Shown here: one piece after another, positions 1 through 6,342 of the stretch
How positions within the stretch are numbered: position 1 is the stretch's first letter
Layout: each line of letters starts with the position of its first letter
DNA from: Dehalococcoidia bacterium
GTDB taxonomy: Bacteria > Chloroflexota > Dehalococcoidia > Lucifugimonadales > UBA3495
Reading direction: 5' to 3'
Assembly: GCA_022823105.1 (NCBI GenBank)
Contig: JAJDXU010000436.1
Location: forward strand, 1 to 10,688
Length of the DNA stretch: 10,688 bases
Position numbers and translations under genes: made by a program
Notes under the pieces: model-generated
What the model was told of the DNA's origin: nothing
Seen by the model: only the letters and a program-made list of their open reading frames with translations
Database searches by the model: none

Positions 1-220
1 CTCTCCCAAATCCCCCCAAAAGCCCAACAAAACCGTGAATTTCGCCCCCAAAATCGCCCTCAACGCCCCCATTCGCCACCACATCCCACCCCAATCCCCT
101 ACTCAATTGACCGGAAATGAACGGAAATGAGCGGGTTTTCCAAAAATCCCCAACACCCGAATACCCTATCCTTTATATCCTGTGCATCGATGTAAGCTCT
201 CCCCCGTCAGAGGTAACCCC
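1..220. other. C-rich non-coding region upstream of the first gene
   Basis: No convincing gene occurs here. The first 100 or so bases are C-rich and nearly G-free, with many runs of three to six C, so the minus strand carries matching G-runs (opposite 66-70, 85-87, 89-92 and 96-99) that could in principle fold as a loose G-quadruplex with one long loop. A small palindrome TCAATTGA lies at 103-110, just before a short tandem repeat. A/T-rich hexamers near 167-178 could be a -10 element for the downstream small gene, but I see no matching -35 element, so no promoter is called. Confidence 0.5.
111..130 (+). repeat. Two-copy 10-bp tandem repeat
   Basis: The 10-mers CCGGAAATGA (111-120) and ACGGAAATGA (121-130) are adjacent and differ only in the first base. 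A third partial unit (GCGG) follows at 131-134. The 10-bp period is close to one helical turn, which would suit a protein-binding direct repeat, but a decayed intergenic repeat is equally possible. It lies about 90 bases before the start of the 221-553 gene and directly follows a TCAATTGA palindrome. Its function is unknown. Confidence 0.5.
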
Positions 221-553
221 ATGACCCTCTCCCAAATCCGCCGCCAGGTCGACGCCCTCAAGCGCAGGTTCGCCCGTGAACTCGCCATCCTCAAACTCCG
301 CCGCATCGCCGAATCCGTCTCCGACGAATGGGACCCCTCCGAACCTCCGGAACCCGCCGACGTAATCAGGCGCATCGCCAATGCCGGCTTCATCCTCCCC
401 ACCTACGCCGACCTGGGCCGCTACCTCAAGGACATCCGGCTACGGGGCGACGTCCCTGAGTACGAGGTCATCGTATTCAACCTGTTGCCCTGGGCCAGCC
501 ACGACCGCTACCGCGAATTCTTCCGCTGGGACCTGCCCGCCCCCGCGCGTTAG
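221..553 (+). CDS. Small hypothetical protein (110 aa)
   Basis: I do not recognise a named family. The ATG at 221 is preferred over an upstream in-frame GTG at 182 because AGAGGT sits 7 bases before it and gives a plausible ribosome-binding site; the product begins MTLSQIRRQV. Residues 1-30 are rich in Arg, Lys, Leu and Ala, with a predicted amphipathic helix (QVDALKRRFARELAILKLRR). An acidic, proline-rich stretch follows (DEWDPSEPPEPADV), then a segment with Tyr and Arg (YADLGRYLKDIRLRG), and an aromatic C-terminus (FNLLPWASHDRYREFFRWDL). There is no signal peptide or membrane helix, so it is probably cytosolic. From memory, short proteins starting in this way recur in environmental Chloroflexota genomes, but I cannot verify this here. 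It is separated from the next gene by 135 bases with its own promoter, so it is probably a single-gene unit. Confidence 0.65.
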   Translation: MTLSQIRRQVDALKRRFARELAILKLRRIAESVSDEWDPSEPPEPADVIRRIANAGFILPTYADLGRYLKDIRLRGDVPEYEVIVFNLLPWASHDRYREFFRWDLPAPAR

Positions 554-630
554 CCATGCCCTCAACCCGGTCCCGGCCTAATACCGCATGGCCTTTGATA
601 TTTCGGCGTGTATCGGCGTCCCCAGCAACG

Positions 631-658
631 TTGACACCGTCCCTCCCTACAATACAAT
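631..658 (+). promoter_or_regulatory. Sigma-70-type promoter of the class III aminotransferase gene
   Basis: A perfect -35 hexamer TTGACA (631-636) is followed after 16 bases by TACAAT (653-658), which matches the -10 consensus TATAAT at five of six positions. Transcription would start near 665, giving a 5' leader of about 25 bases that contains the GGAGG ribosome-binding site (678-682) before the GTG start at 689. A second TACAAT at 648-653 is only 11 bases from the -35 hexamer and is therefore less likely. The rest of the 554-688 gap shows nothing else I can support. Confidence 0.65.
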
Positions 659-688
659 CACCTCAACCTGAACTGGCGGAGGCTCACC

Positions 689-1993
689 GTGCCGGATAAT
701 TACACTGAAGAAGAACTGCTCGACCTGGCGCGCCGGTACAGTTTCCGCAGCCGCATGGATCGCAGCGGCGTCACCGGCCCCATCTTCGTCTGGGGCCGCG
801 GTTCTGTCGTCCGCGACATCAACGGGAAGGAATATCTCGATTTCAACTCCGGCCAGATGTGCGCCGCCCTGGGCCACAACCATCCCCGCATCGTCCAGGC
901 CCTCCAGGAGAGCGCCGAATCGTTGATCCACAGCCACATGACCATGTTCAACGACCGGGAAATCATCCTGGCCAGCCGCCTGGCTGAAATCACTCCACCC
1001 GGCCTCAACCGCAGCATGTTCCTCACCTCAGGCAGCGACTCCAACGAGGCCGCCATGGCCATCGCCAAGCGCTACACCGGCGGCTACGAAATCGCCAGCC
1101 CCGTGGTCAGTTTCCACGGCATGAGCGACGCCGCCCGCGCCGTCACGTTCTCAGGATGGCACGGCGGCTACGGCCCCTACGCTCCCGGCAACTACCCGAT
1201 CATCGCCCCCTATCGCTACCGGTGCGCCTTCTGCCGGGACCGCCCGGCCTGCGACTACACCTGCCTGGACACCAGCTTCGAACTGCTCGACGCCCAGTCC
1301 GACGGCCGCATGGCCGCCGTCATCACCGAGCCTTTGTTCAGCGCCGGTGGCGTCATCGAACCGCCTCCCGGCTGGCTCCAGGAACTCAAGCAACGCTGCG
1401 AACGGCGCGGCATGTTGCTCATCCTCGACGAGGCGCAGACGGGTCTCGCCAAGCTGGGATCCATGTGGGCGTCTGAGCAGGAGGGCGTCGTTCCGGATAT
1501 TTTCACCATCTCCAAGCACTTCGGCGGCGGCATCGCCATCAGCGCCACTATCACCACCGATGAAATCGAAGAGAAAGCCGTGGAAACCGGCCTGGTGGTC
1601 GCCCACTCCCACTCCAACGACCCGTTGACCTGCAACGCCGCCATCGCCAGCCTGGACATCATCCTCGAGGAAAACCTGGTGGACGTGGCCGACCGTATCG
1701 GCCGCTATTGGCGCGGACACCTGCAGCAGTTGCAGCAAAGGCACGAGCTGATCGGCGACGTCCGCGGCCGCGGCCTTCTCCAGGGCATCGAATTCGTGAT
1801 CGACCGGGAAACCAAGGAGCCCGCCTACAGCCAGGGCCAGCAGATCGGCCGCATCTGCCTGGAGAATGGCCTCATCATGAGCGTCCGCCGCCGTGGTTCC
1901 GCGCTCCGCTTCGTGCCCCCGTTCACCACCACCGAGGACCAGATGGACCTCGCCGCCGACATCCTGGACCACGCCATCGCATCGGTTTCATAG
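689..1993 (+). CDS. PLP-dependent class III aminotransferase, 2,2-dialkylglycine decarboxylase-like
   Basis: This is a full-length fold-type I PLP enzyme of the class III (omega) aminotransferase family, 434 aa. The GTG start is supported by GGAGG six bases upstream. Visible elements are SGQMCAALGHNHP (54-66), the phosphate-binding loop LTSGSDSNEAA (112-122), SFHGM (141-145), the aspartate motif LILDEAQTG (244-252, Asp247) and the Schiff-base lysine Lys276 in FTISKHFGGG. Arg407 (LRFVPP) is a likely substrate-carboxylate contact. The SGQM motif, YGPYAPGNYP and the EPLFSAGGVIEPPPGWL-type segment resemble 2,2-dialkylglycine decarboxylase more than ornithine or GABA transaminases. However, the position of that enzyme's active-site Trp in SWHGM is Phe142 here. 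Residues 179-192 carry four cysteines (C-x2-C-x5-C-x3-C). The substrate cannot be decided from sequence; a decarboxylating transaminase or an amino-acid/amine transaminase are both possible. It is convergent with the B12 block and has its own promoter, so a direct B12 role is not implied. Confidence 0.85.
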   Translation: MPDNYTEEELLDLARRYSFRSRMDRSGVTGPIFVWGRGSVVRDINGKEYLDFNSGQMCAALGHNHPRIVQALQESAESLIHSHMTMFNDREIILASRLAEITPPGLNRSMFLTSGSDSNEAAMAIAKRYTGGYEIASPVVSFHGMSDAARAVTFSGWHGGYGPYAPGNYPIIAPYRYRCAFCRDRPACDYTCLDTSFELLDAQSDGRMAAVITEPLFSAGGVIEPPPGWLQELKQRCERRGMLLILDEAQTGLAKLGSMWASEQEGVVPDIFTISKHFGGGIAISATITTDEIEEKAVETGLVVAHSHSNDPLTCNAAIASLDIILEENLVDVADRIGRYWRGHLQQLQQRHELIGDVRGRGLLQGIEFVIDRETKEPAYSQGQQIGRICLENGLIMSVRRRGSALRFVPPFTTTEDQMDLAADILDHAIASVS

Positions 1994-1998
1994 CGTCT

Positions 1999-2035
1999 CC
2001 CTCTCCCTTGATGGGAGAGGGCTGGGGTGAGGGTG
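1999..2035. repeat. Dispersed-type inverted repeat between convergent genes
   Basis: CCCTCTCCC (1999-2007) and GGGAGAGGG (2013-2021) form a perfect 9-bp stem with a TTGAT loop, followed by CTGGGGTGAGGGTGA. This sequence type (gagaggg-ctggggtgaggg) recurs as an intergenic repeat in many unrelated high-GC bacterial genomes, which is remembered knowledge rather than something visible here. The element starts six bases after the aminotransferase stop codon and lies between two convergent genes, so the hairpin could slow transcription or protect both 3' ends. No T-tract follows the stem on either strand, so it is not a canonical Rho-independent terminator. Confidence 0.7.
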
Positions 2036-2048
2036 AATGTGCTTGATA

Positions 2049-2678
2049 TTATCGCTCCCACGCTCGCACCACGCCGCTGATGTGCGACGTGTCGTTGTAC
2101 AGGTGCATCACCGAGTTGTCCGGGTAGGTGTAGATCACCGTCAGCGAGCAGTTGGACATGGCGAACTTCCAGTTGGCCTCCAGCGGCAGTCCCAGCAGCG
2201 AGACGATCCCGGCCCGCAGGCTGCCGCCGTGCCCCACGATCAGCGCGCTCTGGTCCATGTGGGCGTCCCTGACCTGTTGGACGATCCCTGCGAGCCGTGC
2301 GCTGGTCTCGCGGATGGTTTCGCCGCCCGGCGGCGCGAAATCCAGGTCGTTGGCCATCGAAGGTTCGTATAGCTCAGGGTACTTGTCGCGATACTCCGCT
2401 TCGGTCAGTCCCTCGAACACGCCCTTGTTGTATTCGCGCAACTCCTGGGTGAACGTGATCGGCACGTCCCGTTCCCCCAGCGCAACCCGCGCCGTCTCGG
2501 CTGCGCGAGACAGGTCCGACGAATAAGCGGAGTCGATCCGGACGGTCGCCAGGCGACGCGCCAACATCTGCGCCTGCTCCCGGCCCCTATCGGACAACCC
2601 TACGTCGGTGTGCCCCTGTATGCGGCCGGCAACGTTCCATTCGGTTTCGCCGTGGCGGGTGATGTAGATGATTCCCAT
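2049..2678 (-). CDS. cobC: Histidine phosphatase, probable alpha-ribazole-5'-phosphate phosphatase (CobC)
   Basis: This 209-aa protein belongs to the histidine phosphatase (phosphoglycerate mutase-like) superfamily. The N-terminal motif ITRHGETEWN carries the phospho-accepting His9 with Arg8. Arg58 (SDLSRAAETA), Glu82 (LREYNKG) and His150 (IVGHGG) complete the usual pocket. In the B12 pathway this family dephosphorylates alpha-ribazole phosphate or adenosylcobalamin phosphate, the last step of nucleotide-loop assembly. The assignment rests on its place as the last gene of the cob block; by sequence alone a general phosphatase or phosphoglycerate mutase-like enzyme is possible. The stop codon of the preceding gene and the ribosome-binding site overlap (TGAGGAAAG, then ATG), which points to coupled translation. 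The start ATG at 2678 gives the RHG motif at the expected residue 8-10. Confidence 0.8.
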   Translation of the reverse strand: MGIIYITRHGETEWNVAGRIQGHTDVGLSDRGREQAQMLARRLATVRIDSAYSSDLSRAAETARVALGERDVPITFTQELREYNKGVFEGLTEAEYRDKYPELYEPSMANDLDFAPPGGETIRETSARLAGIVQQVRDAHMDQSALIVGHGGSLRAGIVSLLGLPLEANWKFAMSNCSLTVIYTYPDNSVMHLYNDTSHISGVVRAWER

Positions 2679-2687
2679 GGACTTTCC

Positions 2688-3827
2688 TCAAGCTGGCTTG
2701 GTGTCATTCAACAACTCGGCGATGGCGTCGGTCAAACGGATGCAGTCGTCCACGGGTCGCAGCCCGATGCGGATGCAGTCCGGCAGGCCGAACGACGTGC
2801 AGTCCCGGACGAACAGGCCTCGCCGCGCCAATCGATCGCGCAGACCCGCCGCGTCGCCCACCGGGGCCAGCACAAAGTTGGCCGCGGTGGGGTAGCATCG
2901 AATGCCCAACGCCCCCAGGCGTTCGACGACGCGATCACGAGACGCCGCCACCGTTTCCCGCGCCCGGTCCAGGTAGCCGTCGGCCGCTAGCGCGACCATC
3001 CCGGCGGCCTGCGCCAGTCCGTTGACGCTCCAGTCCGGTTGCAACGCTCCCAGGCGGGCAATAACCGGCGGCGCGGCGACGGCGTAACCCAGACGCAGCG
3101 CGGTCAGCGCGTAGTCCTTGGTCATGGAGCGCAGCGCCACCACGGATCCCAGGCTCGCCGCCATTCCGACGGCGCTGCCCTCCATCCAGCGGTCCGACAG
3201 GTTGATGTACGCCTCATCCACCACCAGAAGGCCGCCGATGCTCTGCGCCGACTCGGCCAGTGCCCGCAGTTCCTCCGGCGCCATCAGCGCTCCGGTGGGG
3301 TTGTTCGGGTTGCAGACGAACGTGAGCGCCGGTCTGTGCTGGGATATGAGCCGTTCAGCGGCGGCAGTGTCCCACGTGAAACCGCCCTCATTCCGAGTGG
3401 CGGGAAGGGTGTGCGCCTGCCCGCCGGATATCCGTACCGCCCCGTCGTATTCGCCGTAGGTGGGTGTCAATAGCAGCGCCGATGCGGAGCAACCGCCCAA
3501 CCGCTCTTCCATGTAGGCCCTGGTCAGCAGGTGGATGATTTCCGTGGACCCGTTTCCTACGATCACGTTGTCGGCGGTAACCCCATCAACTGCGTGATGA
3601 TCCGCTGCGGCTTCGGTGAGAGCCAGGCAATGAGGGTCCGGATAAGCGGCCAGGTCAACGGCCGCAATGGCCTCTTGCACCCCCTCGGGCGCTCCCAGCG
3701 GGCTCACGCTGGCGGAGAAATCGAGGCAGTCCTCCATGCGTAGGCCCAGCGCGCGAAGCTCCTCCTCCTTGATCCCGCCGTGAACCGGCCTGGAAAGCGG
3801 AGCGGAATTGGCCGAGTCGGGCTGCAT
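2688..3827 (-). CDS. cobD: Class I/II PLP aminotransferase fold, probable L-threonine-O-3-phosphate decarboxylase (CobD)
   Basis: This 379-aa PLP enzyme has the HisC/CobD fold. The N-terminal HGG (16-18) and LDFSASVSPLG (35-45) are typical of CobD proteins. Also visible are YPDP (62-65), the NPNNPTG loop (173-179), the VVDEAY motif (202-207, Asp204 to the pyridine nitrogen), the Schiff-base Lys237 in SMTKDYA, and the carboxylate-binding Arg353 in CIRIGLRP. CobD decarboxylates threonine phosphate to (R)-1-aminopropan-2-ol phosphate, the linker that CbiB attaches to adenosylcobyrate. Histidinol-phosphate aminotransferase is the main alternative from sequence alone, but the surrounding cob genes favour CobD. 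An in-frame TGA lies five codons before the ATG at 3827, so this is the earliest possible start. No clear ribosome-binding site precedes it; it lies 17 bases after the Uma2 stop and may rely on coupling. Confidence 0.8.
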   Translation of the reverse strand: MQPDSANSAPLSRPVHGGIKEEELRALGLRMEDCLDFSASVSPLGAPEGVQEAIAAVDLAAYPDPHCLALTEAAADHHAVDGVTADNVIVGNGSTEIIHLLTRAYMEERLGGCSASALLLTPTYGEYDGAVRISGGQAHTLPATRNEGGFTWDTAAAERLISQHRPALTFVCNPNNPTGALMAPEELRALAESAQSIGGLLVVDEAYINLSDRWMEGSAVGMAASLGSVVALRSMTKDYALTALRLGYAVAAPPVIARLGALQPDWSVNGLAQAAGMVALAADGYLDRARETVAASRDRVVERLGALGIRCYPTAANFVLAPVGDAAGLRDRLARRGLFVRDCTSFGLPDCIRIGLRPVDDCIRLTDAIAELLNDTKPA

Positions 3828-3844
3828 GCGTGCCGGAAATCAGG

Positions 3845-4435
3845 CTACCGGTTGCTGCGAATGATCGCCAGCACCGGATCATCGAAAAGTTGGTCCAGCG
3901 GCAACTCGAACCCGGGTATCGTCGCCGTGGTCAGGGTGTCGCTGCGGCCAAGCGCCGCCCGCTCTGCGAATCCGGAACCGGACAATTCGAGCACGGTGAT
4001 GGTGTCGTTCACCGGGTCGAGCAGCCAGTATTCGGGAATGCCGGCCTCGGCGTAGATGTCCCGCTTCATCACCAGATCCCGGCTCCGATCGCTCGATAGA
4101 GCCTCAACCACCAGGTCGGGCACGCCTTCAACCATGCTTCCTCGTATCAGATGCAGGTTCTCAGCCCGCAGGTAAACGATGTCCGGCGTGGGCGCGTACA
4201 GATCGCTCAGCGCGAGTCCGATGCTCGTGAAAGCGAGACCCGGCATCGGTTGGATTGACCGTGCAAGGCCATTGATCATTCCGACCAGGAAATCGATTAG
4301 TAGTTGGTGCTCGGGCGTTGCCGGTGGCATCTGGCAAAACTCTCCGTTGATCAGTTCACATACCCCACCCTCCATCTCCTCCGTGTCGCGATACTCGGAG
4401 AGGGTCATCCTGGTTCCCGGTTTGGCGGTCGTCAT
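3845..4435 (-). CDS. Uma2 family protein (PD-(D/E)XK nuclease-like fold), copy 1
   Basis: This 196-aa protein carries the Uma2 (DUF820) pattern. The parts are CELINGEF near the N-terminus (Glu27), PTPDIVYL (Asp85), VPDLVVEALS (Asp107 and Glu111), then RDLVMKRDIY with Lys124 and AGIPEYWLLDP. Asp, Glu and Lys in this order match a restriction-endonuclease-like core, so the active site looks intact. The family is common in Cyanobacteria, Chloroflexota and Deinococcus, but its biological role is not established. The gene sits between cbiB (36 bases upstream) and cobD (17 bases downstream) on the same strand, so it is probably co-transcribed with the B12 genes. A weak GAGGT lies five bases before the ATG. 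It differs in its N-terminus and spacing from the second Uma2 gene at 8085-8774, so the two are not a recent tandem duplication. Confidence 0.85.
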   Translation of the reverse strand: MTTAKPGTRMTLSEYRDTEEMEGGVCELINGEFCQMPPATPEHQLLIDFLVGMINGLARSIQPMPGLAFTSIGLALSDLYAPTPDIVYLRAENLHLIRGSMVEGVPDLVVEALSSDRSRDLVMKRDIYAEAGIPEYWLLDPVNDTITVLELSGSGFAERAALGRSDTLTTATIPGFELPLDQLFDDPVLAIIRSNR

Positions 4436-4471
4436 CTCAACCTCTGGTGGCGCCGGTTACTCCGGGTCATT

Positions 4472-5458
4472 CTACCACCACGGCCGGAACGCCCAACACA
4501 GCCAGACAATGCCCATGGCCAGTACCGTAGTCAGAGCCGTCGTGGCGTAAAGCGCGCGCGTCGCCAGGCCGATGTGCCCGGGCATGGGCTCGGGCGCAGG
4601 GTCGCCGAGGCGATAATGCCCAACCTTTTCCAGCGTCACTCCCAACCCTCCGGCCATCGCCGCCATGGTCCAGCCCGCATTGGGCGATTCCGTCCGCCCC
4701 CGATGCGCCAGCATGATCCTCCACGCGCGACCGCCGGCCATTCCCGGCAACACGGCGGTGGCGACCCAGAGCAGCAGAGCCGCCAGGCGCGCCGGAATCA
4801 GGTTCACAACGTCGTCAAGCCTGGCCGACGCCTTGCCCAGATACTCATAGCGGCCGTGGTATCCCACCATGCTGTCCAGGGTGTTGATGGCCCGGTATAC
4901 GACCGCTCCCGGCAGCCCGAACAATGCGAACGCCAACAACGGCCCCACCACGCTGTCGGTGATGTTCTCCGCTACGGACTCTATAGCCCCCGCCGCCATC
5001 TGCCCGATCGTGAGCTGGGAAGTGTCGCGGCTGACCAGCGCGGACATCTGGCGGCGCGCCTCGTCCACATCTCCCGACGACAGAATGCGCCCGATGTCTG
5101 CGGCGACCCGGTGCAGCATCCGTACCGAAAAAGTGGTTTTCAGCCAGACCGCGACCACCACCAAGTACGCCACGGGATGCAAGATCAGCAGTCCAACCTC
5201 AACCGCCCACGCCGCAGCCCCCCACGCCGCGGGAATCAACACCGCCATCGCCGCCCCGGCCGCCAACTGCGCAGCCGGCGACGACTTCGGCCCCGGGCAG
5301 ACCCGTTCGGCCAACGCCACCGTCTTGCCAATCCACACCGTGGGATGCAGTCGGTTCGGCGGCTCGCCCAGCGCCACGTCCAGCAGCACCGCCAACAGCA
5401 GCGCTGTCGCGCTCAGCAGAACGGGCAATCCGTTCAGCACGGCTGAAACGTCGGTCAT
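4472..5458 (-). CDS. cbiB: Adenosylcobinamide-phosphate synthase (CbiB)
   Basis: This 328-aa multi-pass membrane protein joins aminopropanol phosphate (or aminopropanol) to adenosylcobyrate, making adenosylcobinamide phosphate. The family motifs are all visible in order: LDVALGEPPNRLHPTVWIG (26-44), ESVAENITDSVVGPL (160-174), YRAINTLDSMVGY (188-200), SARLDDVVNLIPARL (211-225) and SPNAGWTMAAMAGGL (258-272). Hydrophobic segments near 10-30, 66-110, 168-190, 224-240 and 300-322 are likely membrane helices. The length is normal for the family. The start ATG overlaps the cobS stop codon as ATGA, and there is no separate ribosome-binding site, so translation is probably coupled to cobS. In aerobic-pathway nomenclature this protein is called CobD, which should not be confused with the decarboxylase at 2688-3827. 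Confidence 0.93.
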   Translation of the reverse strand: MTDVSAVLNGLPVLLSATALLLAVLLDVALGEPPNRLHPTVWIGKTVALAERVCPGPKSSPAAQLAAGAAMAVLIPAAWGAAAWAVEVGLLILHPVAYLVVVAVWLKTTFSVRMLHRVAADIGRILSSGDVDEARRQMSALVSRDTSQLTIGQMAAGAIESVAENITDSVVGPLLAFALFGLPGAVVYRAINTLDSMVGYHGRYEYLGKASARLDDVVNLIPARLAALLLWVATAVLPGMAGGRAWRIMLAHRGRTESPNAGWTMAAMAGGLGVTLEKVGHYRLGDPAPEPMPGHIGLATRALYATTALTTVLAMGIVWLCWAFRPWW

Positions 5459-6327
5459 GGCGCGTACGAATACCAGCCGCCCGCCAGGGGCAACCGGTTG
5501 AGGTATTGGAAGAGGACCGCCGCGCCGTACCCGTAGTCAAGATACGCTGGCGGTTCTATGCGGAGCCATATCGCCAAACAGGCCAGTGAGAACGCCTCCA
5601 CTATCTCGTTGGCCGCTCCATAGCAGTCCCCCGTCAACCCGCCTCCCAGACGCCGTACGGTCCACCAACCGAAAGACAGCGCCAGCAGCGAGGACATGGC
5701 CAGGACCGACACTCCCACCACGCCCAGCGTCAGCCAGCAAAGAGCCAGTGCAGTGAGCAACGCAAACCCGGTGGCCAGCCAGGGGCGGCCGCCGGCGAAA
5801 AACGCGCTGCCGATTCCCTCCTGTCGGCCGTATGGAAATGCCGTGAGCAGCAGCGCCATCGACCACCGGGAGATCACGGGGAATGTCAGCACGGAGACGA
5901 CGAACGTCAGGCTCAGCGCCAGGTTGAACAGCGCCGCAAACTTGACCAGCAGCACGCAGAAGCATCCGGCCACCGCAAACGACCCGACCCGTGAGTCCCT
6001 CATTATCTCCAGCCGGCGTTCCACAGTCCTCCCACCCCACATCGCATCACAGTAATCCATCAGGCCGTCCAGATGCAGAAACCGGTTGACCACCGCGAGC
6101 GCCACGACCAGCAGGGCCGCCGCCAGTATCGTATGCACGAAAGGGGGCGGAACCAGGGTGAAGAGCGCCACCAGGACCGCCAATAGCAGTCCGTAGAGCA
6201 ATCCCACCACCGGGTACCAGCCGCGGGAGCGGGAGATTTCAGAGTCGGTGGCCGAAGCCAGCCCGACCGGCAGGATGGTCAGGAACGATAGCGCCACCAG
6301 GAGCGGCGCAAAGACGGCGCGCAGCAC
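5455..6327 (-). CDS. cobS: Adenosylcobinamide-GDP ribazoletransferase (cobalamin synthase, CobS)
   Basis: CobS is a membrane enzyme that joins adenosylcobinamide-GDP to alpha-ribazole (phosphate), completing the cobalamin nucleotide loop. The 290-aa product shows FLTILPVG near the N-terminus, LHLDGLMDYCDA (85-95), RRLEIMRDSRVGSF (104-117) and GGGLTGDCYGAANEIVE (228-244), with several hydrophobic helices between them. It is longer than the roughly 250 aa that is common, because of a C-terminal tail (about 258-290) rich in Tyr and Leu. The start is GTG at 6327, 15 bases after the cobT stop and in the same reading frame as cobT. No good ribosome-binding site precedes it, so the exact start is less certain than the identity. 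The 3' end overlaps cbiB by four bases. Confidence 0.9.
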   Translation of the reverse strand: MLRAVFAPLLVALSFLTILPVGLASATDSEISRSRGWYPVVGLLYGLLLAVLVALFTLVPPPFVHTILAAALLVVALAVVNRFLHLDGLMDYCDAMWGGRTVERRLEIMRDSRVGSFAVAGCFCVLLVKFAALFNLALSLTFVVSVLTFPVISRWSMALLLTAFPYGRQEGIGSAFFAGGRPWLATGFALLTALALCWLTLGVVGVSVLAMSSLLALSFGWWTVRRLGGGLTGDCYGAANEIVEAFSLACLAIWLRIEPPAYLDYGYGAAVLFQYLNRLPLAGGWYSYAP

Positions 6328-6342
6328 TGTCAGCGGCAGCGG

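Noticed and set aside
1..181. End of a gene truncated at the left edge, or a CRISPR array
   Set aside because: No open frame with coding character reaches the edge, and the C-runs and one two-copy 10-mer do not form regularly spaced repeats with spacers.
1151..1972. Minus-strand open frame (273 codons) opposite the class III aminotransferase
   Set aside because: The translation is low-complexity (Ala, Gly, Asp, Val-rich), without domains, and lies entirely within a well-supported gene.
1999..2021. Rho-independent terminator
   Set aside because: The stem is strong but neither strand has a T-tract after it; it is listed as a repeat instead.
4304..5446. Plus-strand open frame (380 codons) opposite cbiB
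   Set aside because: Its translation is extremely Arg/His/Gln/Pro-rich and it spans the cbiB-Uma2 junction with no ribosome-binding site or motif support.
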